Shown: positions 1 to 7,809 of the stretch, in pieces
How positions within the stretch are numbered: the stretch's first letter is position 1
How the letters are laid out: every line of letters begins with the position of its first letter
NCBI RefSeq assembly: GCF_004346845.1
Contig: NZ_SMGI01000002.1
Coordinates: forward strand, 1-64,000
Length of the DNA stretch: 64,000 bases
Direction: 5' to 3'
From: Winogradskyella wandonensis
Lineage (GTDB): Bacteria; Bacteroidota; Bacteroidia; Flavobacteriales; Flavobacteriaceae
Notes under the pieces: generated by a model
Told to the model about the DNA's origin: nothing
The model's database searches: none
What the model saw: only the letters and a program-made list of their open reading frames with translations
Position numbers and translations under genes: made by a program

Positions 1-181
1 TATACACCCATGTTTCGTCGACTAGTTTATCGGAAATTAAAAATCCTTTCGATAATCTCTAAAAAGTAGCTATATTTAAAATTGGATTTTGAATAATATA
101 TAGATGAGAAATTTGACGAATAATCATCGTTATCCCTCCAATTTGTCACATTATAGAATATTCAATCATCCATATAAACTA
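1..181. repeat. possible degenerate attC-like site at the left edge
   Basis: No gene is visible here. A short inverted pair, CTAGTTTAT near 22-30 and ATAAACTAG near 174-182, brackets the stretch and ends directly at the GTTACATACA that opens the first cassette. The position suits a recombination site, but the left arm lacks the AAC seen in all other sites. It may be degenerate or belong to another site family, and the array probably continues to the left of the window. Confidence 0.25.
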
Positions 182-656
182 GTTACATACAATAGTTCAA
201 AAAAAATACGGTTCGAATTGAAACGACCTATTCCGTTAAGGTTCGGGCTGAAAATTTACTGGCTGAAATTGGAACTAATAAAAACGGAATCGATACGCAA
301 TTAACGGCGGAATTGAATTGCGGTACGAATTAATAAAGCCTGAATAGTTTAAAATAGCCGAATCGAAATTGAAATAAAGTCGGAATTGAATAACGGCTCG
401 AAATAGAAAAGACCGAACTGAACTCATTAAGGTTGAACGTTACGCGAAAAAATACGAATGGAATTAAAACGGTCGGAATAATGGGCGGAACGGAACTGGA
501 AAGACATTACGTTGGACTGAAAAACTGGAATTTTAAAGCCAGTAAATTTTAGTTGAGTTCTGCGAGTTTTTTATAATGGAACGGTGCGAATTATAGCGGA
601 TTTGAAAGCAGGGATTGGAGTTGTAAATTGGAATTGAGCAGTTCGAAAAAGACTAC
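182..656. other. gene-free cassette
   Basis: This cassette opens with GTTACATACA and closes with TGTATGTAAC (657-666), a perfect 10-base inverted pair, so its ends are intact. Between them I see no convincing reading frame. A 66-codon frame at 104-304 begins outside the cassette and has no recognisable content. The sequence is full of GGAATTG- and CGGAA-type words common in neighbouring coding cassettes, so it may be a decayed gene or an RNA or regulatory cassette. Confidence 0.6.
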
Positions 657-659
657 TGT

Positions 660-793
660 ATGTAACATTGGCTATAATTCATTGCGGCCGAATTCCTAAT
701 CGGAATTCCTTGCAATTTTGCTATCTTTAGGGTGTGGGCGGAAAAGTCCGGCGGACGTTTTCCGCAACGAAACCATAGCCGAGACCGTTGGGC
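660..793 (+). repeat. attC-like site 1
   Basis: R'' is ATGTAAC (660-666) and R' is GTTGGGC (787-793). The inner arms GGCTATAATTC and CCATAGCC pair, with GAATTCCTAATCGGAATTCC as a strong apical hairpin. It is related to the GGCTATAGTTCATTACGGC family found further on. Confidence 0.7.
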
Positions 794-814
794 ACAATAC
801 GAAAAAATTAAAGA

Positions 815-1387
815 ATGAGTAAAATAAATTTGGACGTTCGAGACAATTATGAATATTTTGAAGAATTGACATATTCGGAAAAAAACATAAAAGATAATCC
901 AATTATTCTCGAACCGAAAAGAAACAATAGAGATTGGCTTAAACAATCTACTAAAGTTGACCATTCAACTATTGAGGAAAATATTAAATTGATAATTGAA
1001 AAAAAACTCTCTTTATATAAATACGGAATAAAATTACATTGTCCGAGTTTTACAGAAAAACCATATTTCAGATTCGATTCGGACGGACCAGCTCATAGAA
1101 ACAAAACTGACCAACCATTAAATGAACAATTAATTACGACACCACATTTTAATTCATTTGACAAAAAAGGGCAAGAGTTTGCATACAAAAGTGATGTTCT
1201 TAAAAGTGAGGAAGATGCTAAAGCAATTGTCGAAAATTTGGACTTTGGGATTAGCCACTTTTTCCAAGAAACAAACTTGAAACTCAACAATGGCGAGGAG
1301 TTTCCAGAAATTAAAGTAACCGAACCAGAATTATTTGAAATCGAACCTGAAATTGACCCTTTAAATGGAATTGAATTTTTAGATTAG
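815..1387 (+). CDS. cassette protein of unknown function, paired with DUF1828 gene
   Basis: This 190-residue soluble, acidic protein has no signal peptide or membrane segment, and I do not recognise the family. It starts at the first ATG after R' of site 1 and is followed after 4 bases by the DUF1828-type gene, so the two form a two-gene cassette of about 1.4 kb. The C-terminal third is rich in Glu and Pro (PEIKVTEPELFEIEPEI). The tight pairing suggests a shared job, possibly a two-component toxin-antitoxin-like or defence unit, but nothing in the residues proves it. Confidence 0.75.
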   Translation: MSKINLDVRDNYEYFEELTYSEKNIKDNPIILEPKRNNRDWLKQSTKVDHSTIEENIKLIIEKKLSLYKYGIKLHCPSFTEKPYFRFDSDGPAHRNKTDQPLNEQLITTPHFNSFDKKGQEFAYKSDVLKSEEDAKAIVENLDFGISHFFQETNLKLNNGEEFPEIKVTEPELFEIEPEIDPLNGIEFLD

Positions 1388-1391
1388 CAAA

Positions 1392-2207
1392 ATGGATAAA
1401 TTGTTCGACATATATCAAACAATAAAAGATGACTTTTGTGCATTAACCACTTATAAATTAAGGGGAGAAAGCATAGAAATTATCACGCCATTTTCTACTT
1501 TAAACAACAAATTTGTATCAGTTTTCATAAAAGAACTTAAGGGAAAATTCATAATTTCTGACGCTGGCTGGACTGATTTAAATTATTACAATGTTGACAT
1601 CAGCGAAGAATCTGATGATATAATAGAGAGAATTTTTACATACTATCAACAAAGTTTTGGAATTTTAACAACTTCTGACAAAGCTGGAACTTTACATTAT
1701 TATAAAACTTGTTCTAACCCAAAAGACATTCCAACAAATGTTTATGATTTAGCAAATTTTGTCGTTGGTGCTGTAAATTCAATGGGAATTAGATATAAAG
1801 ACGAAAAAGAAGAAAAAGAAAGGGAAACTTTTAGAAAAGATGCAAATACGTTTTTAAAAGTAAATTATAATGATAACGTTAAATTACAAAAATCACTAGA
1901 CGATTTTAAGAATATCCGCTTTAACGCCTTAATAACTCGAAATTCTGATATTTATTTAATTTCCTATGTTACAGGGAGTAGTTCGTATTATTTCACTAAT
2001 GATTTGAGAAAAACAATCGTGAATTTTGAGATTTCAGAAAAATCAAAATATCGTGATTTCATTCGTGAAAAAGTTTCAATAATAAATGACAAGGCTGATG
2101 GTTATCATCCCGAAAAATTGAGCAGTATGATGGATTTACTGAATGAAAAAGTTACGAGGGAACCGATTAAGTGGACTGAAAAAGAACGGATTTTAGAGAT
2201 AATTTAA
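1392..2207 (+). CDS. DUF1828 (and probable DUF1829) domain protein
   Basis: The 271-residue protein has an N-terminal segment of about residues 1-110 typical of DUF1828: an early helix, then ITPF, and ISDAGWTDLNYY near residues 56-67. The C-terminal half (about residues 130-265) fits the DUF1829 partner domain. The biochemical role of the family is unknown; its members often sit in variable or phage-linked loci. It is the second gene of cassette 1 and stops 11 bases before the R'' box at 2219. Assignment is from remembered family features, so moderate. Confidence 0.65.
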   Translation: MDKLFDIYQTIKDDFCALTTYKLRGESIEIITPFSTLNNKFVSVFIKELKGKFIISDAGWTDLNYYNVDISEESDDIIERIFTYYQQSFGILTTSDKAGTLHYYKTCSNPKDIPTNVYDLANFVVGAVNSMGIRYKDEKEEKERETFRKDANTFLKVNYNDNVKLQKSLDDFKNIRFNALITRNSDIYLISYVTGSSSYYFTNDLRKTIVNFEISEKSKYRDFIREKVSIINDKADGYHPEKLSSMMDLLNEKVTREPIKWTEKERILEII

Positions 2208-2218
2208 AAAAGTACTGT

Positions 2219-2349
2219 GCCCAACAATGGCTATAAGTAATTGCTTGTTCTCGCCTACTTCTGAAAATCCTCTCGGATTTTCAGCTTGGTGTGTACTTGC
2301 AAAGTTAACCGCAAACCCACGCAACTACTCATAGCCGAGACCGTTGTAG
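2219..2349 (+). repeat. attC-like site 2
   Basis: R'' GCCCAAC (2219-2225) pairs with GTTGGGC at 787, the start of the same cassette. R' is GTTGTAG (2343-2349). Inner arms GGCTAT and ATAGCC are present, and the apex pairs GAAAATCC with GGATTTTC. Confidence 0.8.
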
Positions 2350-2354
2350 CCAAT

Positions 2355-2996
2355 ATGAGAAAACGTATCCAAATATTAATATTATTGATTCCTATTCTAT
2401 CTTTTTCCCAAAAGAAAGACAGTTGGAATGAAGTTACAATTAAGACTTTGGACTCAATAAAAACTGAATTACAGCCGGAACAAGTCAAGTATTTTAACTT
2501 ACTAATCTCAAAAAGAGAAGACTACCAAACTCAAAAAAGAATTGACACTACTAATGCAACCATTTCAATAGTTGAGGGATATAATTTCTCTGAAAAGAAG
2601 TATGGAATTGAAGAAGAATTTCTTTTCGATAATAATCAAATATACTCTTACGAAAATGACACTAAAGGAATTGGAGTAAGTTTTAACGATTACGAATATT
2701 TTATAGAACCAGCTCTAAATAAAAAAACTTTGGACTCTATTAGACCAAGAAAATATACAGCGGTTTTTGGTTGTTCACCTAATAATAGAACAATAAGGAA
2801 ATCAAGGAAAATCGCAAAAATGGCGGAGAAAGAAGGAATAATAACAGAAAAATACGTGAAAATCGAGACTTTGATTGACAGCCAAACTGGAAAAACAAAA
2901 GTCTCATTTTTGATTCCGAAAGCTGGAAAAAGAGAAGTTCAAATTTCTTATGGTCCTTTCTATGCGGAAACGGAATTGGAATATTGGCTGAAATAA
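2355..2996 (+). CDS. secreted protein of unknown function
   Basis: The start is taken as the ATG at 2355, 12 bases after GTT of R', which gives 213 residues. An upstream in-frame start at 2286 would lie inside the attC site and would bury the signal peptide. The protein opens with a classic signal sequence (MRKRIQILILLIPILSFSQ), so it is exported. The rest is a soluble, charged domain of unknown family ending YGPFYAETELEYWLK. It is the sole gene of its cassette. Confidence 0.75.
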   Translation: MRKRIQILILLIPILSFSQKKDSWNEVTIKTLDSIKTELQPEQVKYFNLLISKREDYQTQKRIDTTNATISIVEGYNFSEKKYGIEEEFLFDNNQIYSYENDTKGIGVSFNDYEYFIEPALNKKTLDSIRPRKYTAVFGCSPNNRTIRKSRKIAKMAEKEGIITEKYVKIETLIDSQTGKTKVSFLIPKAGKREVQISYGPFYAETELEYWLK

Positions 2997-3003
2997 ATAC
3001 TGG

Positions 3004-3134
3004 CTACAACACCGTATAAAATTAATGGCTAGTTCTCGCCTACTTACGAAAATCCTTGCGGATTTTCTATCTGGTGTTTATTTGCTAAATTAGGTGCTTA
3101 AACACGCCACTAATCTTATACAACAACGTTAGGC
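3004..3134 (+). repeat. attC-like site 3
   Basis: R'' CTACAAC (3004-3010) complements GTTGTAG at 2343. R' is GTTAGGC (3128-3134), a canonical GTTRRRY. It belongs to the family with CTAGTT...GCCTACTTACGAAA and an ATCCTTGCGGAT apical hairpin. Confidence 0.8.
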
Positions 3135-3153
3135 ACAATATAGAACCAACCAT

Positions 3154-4044
3154 ATGGAAGAACAAAAACCAGAAGAGGAGAACATTGAAACTTTCGAAGA
3201 AAAATTTGAAAACTTCATCGGAAATGCCAAAGAAGAAATTTCGACTTTAAAAAGCGAATTAAACGACATTACTGAACTTTATAATGATTTCGTAAAAAAA
3301 CCAAGTTCTGCTGTTTTAAGTAAAGCAGAAAAACTGAATGAAACTTTTGAAAAAATCAATGAGTATAATTCAGAAATATCAGAAATCGAGGAAAAAGTTA
3401 GCGGATTTGAAACAAAAGTTTTTGGAAAAACACCAGAGGACAAAGAATCTCTAAAATTTAAACTAAACGACTTAAAAACCCAACACGAAGAATTACACGG
3501 AGAATGGGAAGGAAAATACGAAACGTTGACAGCCAAAATTGAAGGACTTCTTCCAGGAGCAACTTCAGCAGGACTTGCTAAATCATATCACGACCAAAAA
3601 AACAGTTATAAATGGCCGAATATTATCTGGTCAGCGGTTTTCACCTTAACTATGATTGGAATGGTTTACTACGCAATTAAGACAGTAACTGACAGTACTG
3701 ACATTGGAAATGCATTTATGAATATTTTATCAAGAGCACCTTTCTTTATTCCCACAATTTGGTTAGCCTTATTTGCAAGTAAACAACAAAGTCAGAATAG
3801 AAGGCTTGAACAAGAATATGCATATAAAGAAAGTTTAGCAAAATCCTATGATGGTTACAAAAGGGAAATTGAAAACTTACCCGAAAGCGATGAGAAAAAT
3901 GAAATAATGGAAAAGTTAGTTCGGACTATGATAGATACTGCTGGATTCAATCCGAGTTCGACTTTAGAAAAGCAATCGCATAATGACAAACCACCAATTT
4001 TTGGAAATTTATTTGGACGCAAAGGAACTGATGAAAAAAAATAA
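3154..4044 (+). CDS. coiled-coil membrane protein
   Basis: The 296-residue protein has no signal peptide. Residues 10-135 are strongly heptad-like and charged, predicting a coiled coil. Two membrane segments follow at about 155-175 and 193-212, then a cytoplasmic tail with an RRLEQEYAYKESLAKSYDGY stretch and a basic end. This suggests an inner-membrane protein with large cytoplasmic N- and C-terminal parts. The family is not recognised by name. It is the sole gene of cassette 3 and stops 9 bases before R''. A role as a membrane sensor or stress protein would be guesswork. Confidence 0.75.
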   Translation: MEEQKPEEENIETFEEKFENFIGNAKEEISTLKSELNDITELYNDFVKKPSSAVLSKAEKLNETFEKINEYNSEISEIEEKVSGFETKVFGKTPEDKESLKFKLNDLKTQHEELHGEWEGKYETLTAKIEGLLPGATSAGLAKSYHDQKNSYKWPNIIWSAVFTLTMIGMVYYAIKTVTDSTDIGNAFMNILSRAPFFIPTIWLALFASKQQSQNRRLEQEYAYKESLAKSYDGYKREIENLPESDEKNEIMEKLVRTMIDTAGFNPSSTLEKQSHNDKPPIFGNLFGRKGTDEKK

Positions 4045-4052
4045 AATACTGT

Positions 4053-4185
4053 GCCTAACAATGTATAACCGCAATTACGGCGGATTCGACTAAGTCCGAA
4101 TCCACTCGGAATTGCGAGCGTCAGTGCTTAACCGAAAAAAAGTAATTTAAAACCCGTAACTGACGGTTATACGAGACCGTTGTAC
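4053..4185 (+). repeat. attC-like site 4
   Basis: R'' GCCTAAC (4053-4059) complements GTTAGGC at 3128. R' is GTTGTAC (4179-4185). Long arms GTATAACCG and CGGTTATAC pair. The centre has GGATTCGACTAAGTCCGAATCC, a near-perfect hairpin. The same spacer family appears at sites 13 and 19 and, inverted, at 12. Confidence 0.85.
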
Positions 4186-4202
4186 ACCATTTGAGAAAAA
4201 CT

Positions 4203-4774
4203 ATGAACGACTTAATTAATTCTGAATTTATAAGAACACTAATTGCCGTATTAATTGGAGGTGTAATTTCTTTTTTATCAGTGTTTGCAATAGACATAAG
4301 GAATAAAAGAAAAGAACTTAAAGAAAAAAAAGGTTAATTTATAAAGGACTAATTTCTAGCATTAATCAATTAAGAAGATATGAGCAGAATTTTGCTCATA
4401 ACGATTTGCATTTTAAATATCAAAGGAGAATTACAGACTTGGACAATAATAACCTATTAAGTAAAAAACAAGCTGAATATCATCAAAATAAAAGAGACGA
4501 ATCTCAATTAAAAATTATTGAGAAATCTGAAATGATTGACTCTTTTGCGATTGACTATGGCATATATTTTGGGGAATCTGAAAAGTTTGACAAATTGATG
4601 AGAGAAATAAATCATTGGAAAAGACCTGAAATTCCAAATTTTAGAGAAATTAATAATTTAACGGAATTGAACATTGAGCATGACAAACATTTTAAGAATA
4701 CCACACAATACATTCTAAAACATATGACTTCAGCTGTTGGAAATTTAGCAGAACATATAAAAGCAGAATTATAA
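4203..4774 (+). pseudogene. small membrane-anchored protein gene with a -1 frameshift at an A7 run
   Basis: Frame 1 begins at the ATG at 4203 and encodes 44 residues (MNDLINSEFIRTLIAVLIGG, then SFLSVFAIDIRNKRK...) with one membrane helix, stopping at 4335-4337. The -1 frame is open from the A7 run (4325-4331) to 4774 with coherent protein (KGLISSINQLRRYEQNF, then ...HFKYQRRITDLDNN...). A single -1 shift at A-AAA-AAA gives one product of about 190 residues. An unassisted start at 4406 would drop the anchor. This could be true inactivation, ribosomal or transcriptional slippage, or a sequencing error. It is the only gene of cassette 4. Confidence 0.6.
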
Positions 4775-4784
4775 AAAAAACGGT

Positions 4785-4917
4785 GTACAACAAAGTATAT
4801 AAAAAATTGCTAGTTTTAGCTTAACCAAAGTTAGTTGCTCGTTTGCTAGCTTCTGATTTTCCTTCGGAAAATCCTCGCACACAAACACGCAACATTTCAT
4901 ATACGTAAACGTTGTAA
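4785..4917 (+). repeat. attC-like site 5
   Basis: R'' GTACAAC (4785-4791) complements GTTGTAC at 4179. R' is GTTGTAA (4911-4917). Arms GTATAT and ATATAC pair. The apex contains GATTTTCCTTCGGAAAATC, a strong hairpin. Confidence 0.8.
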
Positions 4918-4934
4918 CCAATTTGAGAAACCCA

Positions 4935-5396
4935 ATGCGAAAGAAGAAAATTATAATATTCTCAATACTATTTTTATTCTTAATATTTATTGTTCCGAAA
5001 TACTTCATTCCAAAGAATATTGACGGAATTGCTCATTTCGTAAACCAAAATTCAATTGAAGTTAATACAGACGAAAAACTGAATAGAGAACTCATAAAAA
5101 TTGAATTATCTATATCTGGAACGGATTATAACAAGGTCGAAATTTTTAACGAAAGCTCTGAATACAAAATCCCAAAAGGTTATGGAGAAAATGATTGGAA
5201 TTTATCCTATGATGGAAAATACTATGAGACATTTAGGCACTTCAAAACAAATAATTGGCACGACCATAATTATTCATTCTATTTCTTTCAAAACGAAAAT
5301 GGAATAAAATGCGATGTGAAAATTGATGGTCCTGATAAAATGAAATTAACAATTGACTTGAATAAGAGAAAAAAAGCGGAAATTGGAATTGAATAA
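4935..5396 (+). CDS. membrane-anchored protein of unknown function
   Basis: The start is placed at the ATG at 4935 (153 residues); a TTG at 4923 is an in-frame alternative. Residues 3-22 (KKKIIIFSILFLFLIFIVPK) form an N-terminal membrane anchor or uncleaved signal, and the rest would lie outside the cytoplasm. The soluble part has alternating hydrophobic positions suggesting beta structure, plus a Tyr/His-rich centre (NNWHDHNYSFYFF). Family not recognised. Sole gene of its cassette. Confidence 0.7.
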   Translation: MRKKKIIIFSILFLFLIFIVPKYFIPKNIDGIAHFVNQNSIEVNTDEKLNRELIKIELSISGTDYNKVEIFNESSEYKIPKGYGENDWNLSYDGKYYETFRHFKTNNWHDHNYSFYFFQNENGIKCDVKIDGPDKMKLTIDLNKRKKAEIGIE

Positions 5397-5405
5397 AAAA
5401 ACTGG

Positions 5406-5537
5406 TTACAACAATGTGTATAATTCATTGCTAGTTAGAGCCTACTTACGAAAGTCCTCGCGGACTTTCTATCTGTGATTTATTTGCTAACTTTAGTGCT
5501 TAAACACGCAACGAAATCATACACTAGACCGTTGTGC
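5406..5537 (+). repeat. attC-like site 6
   Basis: R'' TTACAAC (5406-5412) complements GTTGTAA at 4911. R' is GTTGTGC (5531-5537). Apical hairpin AAAGTCCTCGCGGACTTT. Same family as sites 14 and 23. Confidence 0.8.
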
Positions 5538-5562
5538 AACATATGACCAAAACCGAAAGTTA

Positions 5563-6084
5563 ATGACAAACCGAATTTTAACAGCTCTAATAATTAGAAT
5601 TGCTGGAATATTTTTACTGACGAAAATTTTTGACCATTTTGGTTCTTACTTTTTTTCTGTTTACGGAACTGCAACTATGGCTCGATTTGACGAATTGTTA
5701 AGTGAACCGATTGATAAATTCTATTTTACTGGAACATTTCTGACAATAGCGAATATTGTCGTATCCATATTTCTATTCTTGAAAGCGGAATGGATTGCTA
5801 AAAAACTAATAAAAACGGACAATGAAATAAAAACGGAACTGAACGCTGAATCTCTGACAAAAGTGATTTTATTGACAGTTGGAGTTATTTGGTTGGCGAA
5901 ATTAATTTATCTAATTCCGGACTTGATTGATTACTGCTCAAAATTCATTTCGAGCCTGAATGGAAATGAAGAAATTGAATTACCTGATTTTGCAATTGCG
6001 AATTATATTCTAAAAACGATTTTGACACTAATTATAATATTCCGCATTGAAAAAATATCGAATTGGATTATAAAGAAAATATAA
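5563..6084 (+). CDS. multi-pass membrane protein of unknown function
   Basis: The 173-residue protein has about four hydrophobic segments, near residues 5-25, 57-75, 98-118 and 147-162, with Lys-rich loops. No enzymatic motif is visible. The start follows R' by about 30 bases; an earlier ATG at 5543 in the leader does not open a long frame. It stops just before the R'' box at 6092. It resembles many small polytopic proteins of flavobacterial accessory DNA, and no function can be assigned. Confidence 0.75.
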   Translation: MTNRILTALIIRIAGIFLLTKIFDHFGSYFFSVYGTATMARFDELLSEPIDKFYFTGTFLTIANIVVSIFLFLKAEWIAKKLIKTDNEIKTELNAESLTKVILLTVGVIWLAKLIYLIPDLIDYCSKFISSLNGNEEIELPDFAIANYILKTILTLIIIFRIEKISNWIIKKI

Positions 6085-6091
6085 ATACGTT

Positions 6092-6223
6092 GCACAACAA
6101 CGCGTATAATTAATGGCTAGTTTTAGCTTGCTTACGAACATTCCTGCGGAATATTCTATTTGTGATTTATTTGCTAACTTTAGTACTTAAACACGCCACT
6201 AATCATACACAAGACCGTTGTAT
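6092..6223 (+). repeat. attC-like site 7
   Basis: R'' GCACAAC (6092-6098) complements GTTGTGC at 5531. R' is GTTGTAT (6217-6223). The apex carries GAACATTCCTGCGGAATATTC. Confidence 0.8.
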
Positions 6224-6241
6224 GCCATATGAAAACAACCT

Positions 6242-7327
6242 ATGAGTAAATTTTCAAACATACCTAAACCTAAAGGAAAAGGTAGGCTTTCAACCAATGA
6301 TATACTTGGCGGTCAAATAACACCAGCTATTGAAAGAATGAGAAGTTTATCTGAAGATGAATTCGAAGACTTAGTTCTTGAATGGGCGGACGGGTATTTG
6401 AATAACAAATATGACAAGATAAGACAATATGGTGGTTCGGGAGATAAGGGAAGAGATATCGTAGGATTTTATCAAAATGGGGATATTGATATTTATCAAT
6501 GTAAACATTACTCTGCAATCTTATCACCTTCTTTATTTTGGGTTGAACTAGGTAAATTATGTCACTATACCTTTACGAACCAATATAAAATTCCAAAAGC
6601 ATATTATATAGTAACTACGAAAGGAGTCGGAACAAAATTGTTAGATTATATAAATAATCCAACTGAATTTAATGATTTACTAATTTCAGAATGGAAAGAT
6701 AAGTGTGAAACTAAAATAAAGTCTACAAAAACCATCCTAACCAAGGAATTTAAAGAATACATTGAAAATTTTGATTTTTCTATAATAAAAGACAAATCGC
6801 CTTTAGAGCTTATTAATGAGCACAAACAAACTACTTACTACCCACAGCGTTTCGGAGGTGGTTTAATTAAGTACAGAAATCTAATACCAAAACCAACAAA
6901 AACTATTCAAAAACACGAACTGAACTACACTACCTTATTATTTGACGCGTATTCGTCAAAAACGGGTGTAGTTATAAAGAATCAAAAAAAATTAGAAACT
7001 ACAAACAAGGATTTAGCTAAACATTTTGAAGAAGAAAGAACTTCATTTTATTGCACGGAATCTTTAGATAGATTTAGTCGAGATAATTTTGCTGATTTGG
7101 CAACACCACCTTTTGAAGAATTGAAAGAAGACTCTTTATTAGTTATAAAATCCAAATTAAGACTAAGTACTTATGTAGAAGATTTAGAAAGACTCGAAGA
7201 TGCTAAATTGGAAATACTTTCTCAGCAATTTTCTAGCAATCCTTTGCATAAGGAAATTCGTAATCTTGATAAAGTAGGAATGTGTCATTATTTAGCTAAT
7301 GAAAAAAGCGTAAAATGGAAAAAGTAA
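6242..7327 (+). CDS. ABC-3C system effector: restriction-endonuclease-fold protein
   Basis: The 361-residue protein has an N-terminal nuclease domain (about residues 28-125). LSEDEFEDLVLEWADGYL is followed by GGSGDKGRDIVGF and DIDIYQCKHY, the D...QxK pattern of Mrr-like PD-(D/E)xK nucleases. The C-terminal part (about 180-360) fits the extra domain of third components in ABC-three-component systems. In these conflict systems an ABC ATPase and a middle component control an effector that attacks nucleic acid on infection. The next gene overlaps by 13 bases and the third by 4, so all three travel as one cassette. Function rests on family knowledge; domain limits are approximate. Confidence 0.75.
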   Translation: MSKFSNIPKPKGKGRLSTNDILGGQITPAIERMRSLSEDEFEDLVLEWADGYLNNKYDKIRQYGGSGDKGRDIVGFYQNGDIDIYQCKHYSAILSPSLFWVELGKLCHYTFTNQYKIPKAYYIVTTKGVGTKLLDYINNPTEFNDLLISEWKDKCETKIKSTKTILTKEFKEYIENFDFSIIKDKSPLELINEHKQTTYYPQRFGGGLIKYRNLIPKPTKTIQKHELNYTTLLFDAYSSKTGVVIKNQKKLETTNKDLAKHFEEERTSFYCTESLDRFSRDNFADLATPPFEELKEDSLLVIKSKLRLSTYVEDLERLEDAKLEILSQQFSSNPLHKEIRNLDKVGMCHYLANEKSVKWKK

Positions 7328-7809
7328 ACTCTAAATACAAAGTCTACAATAGTAACTTTGAAATTGCTATTAGGATACTTGTCATTCTTATAAATCTTCC
7401 ATCTAAGCGAGCATCAACTTATCAATTGATGGTTTTAGACCATATTTCACTTAATACCTATGATGTTGGTGGTCCAGCAAGCCTTCACGCACCAATTCCT
7501 AACAGAGGTGTTCAAATATATTCTAGAAAGGAAATATTAAATGAAAGTATAAAATTATTGATATCAAAAGACTTGATTAATATAAATCCAAATAAGAATG
7601 GATTGCTTTATGAAATAACAGAAAATGGAATTAATTATTTAACATATTTTGAGTCAAAATATTTCAACCAATTAAAAAATAAAGTTGAGTGGACATCTAA
7701 GAAATTTGGAAATTTCTCAGATAGTGAATTAAAAATTTATGTTAATCAAAATTTATCCAAATGGGGAGAAGAATTTATGACTGACGGTAACCAAGCAAAT
7801 CAAGTATGA
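7315..7809 (+). CDS. ABC-3C system middle component (type 2-like)
   Basis: The 164-residue protein resembles middle component 2 of ABC-3C systems. It has an early helical part with LMVLDHISLNTYDVGGP, a PIPNRGVQIYSRKEILNES segment around residues 61-79, then a winged-helix-like part (LLISKDLININ...YEITENG). Middle components are thought to link the ATPase to the effector. The start overlaps the nuclease gene and the stop overlaps the ATPase start (ATGA), implying coupled translation. It could also be read as a generic wHTH protein, but the neighbours favour ABC-3C. Confidence 0.7.
   Translation: MEKVNSKYKVYNSNFEIAIRILVILINLPSKRASTYQLMVLDHISLNTYDVGGPASLHAPIPNRGVQIYSRKEILNESIKLLISKDLININPNKNGLLYEITENGINYLTYFESKYFNQLKNKVEWTSKKFGNFSDSELKIYVNQNLSKWGEEFMTDGNQANQV

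Noticed and set aside
104..304. 66-codon frame near the left edge
   Set aside because: It crosses the first cassette boundary and has no ribosome-site, signal or family features.
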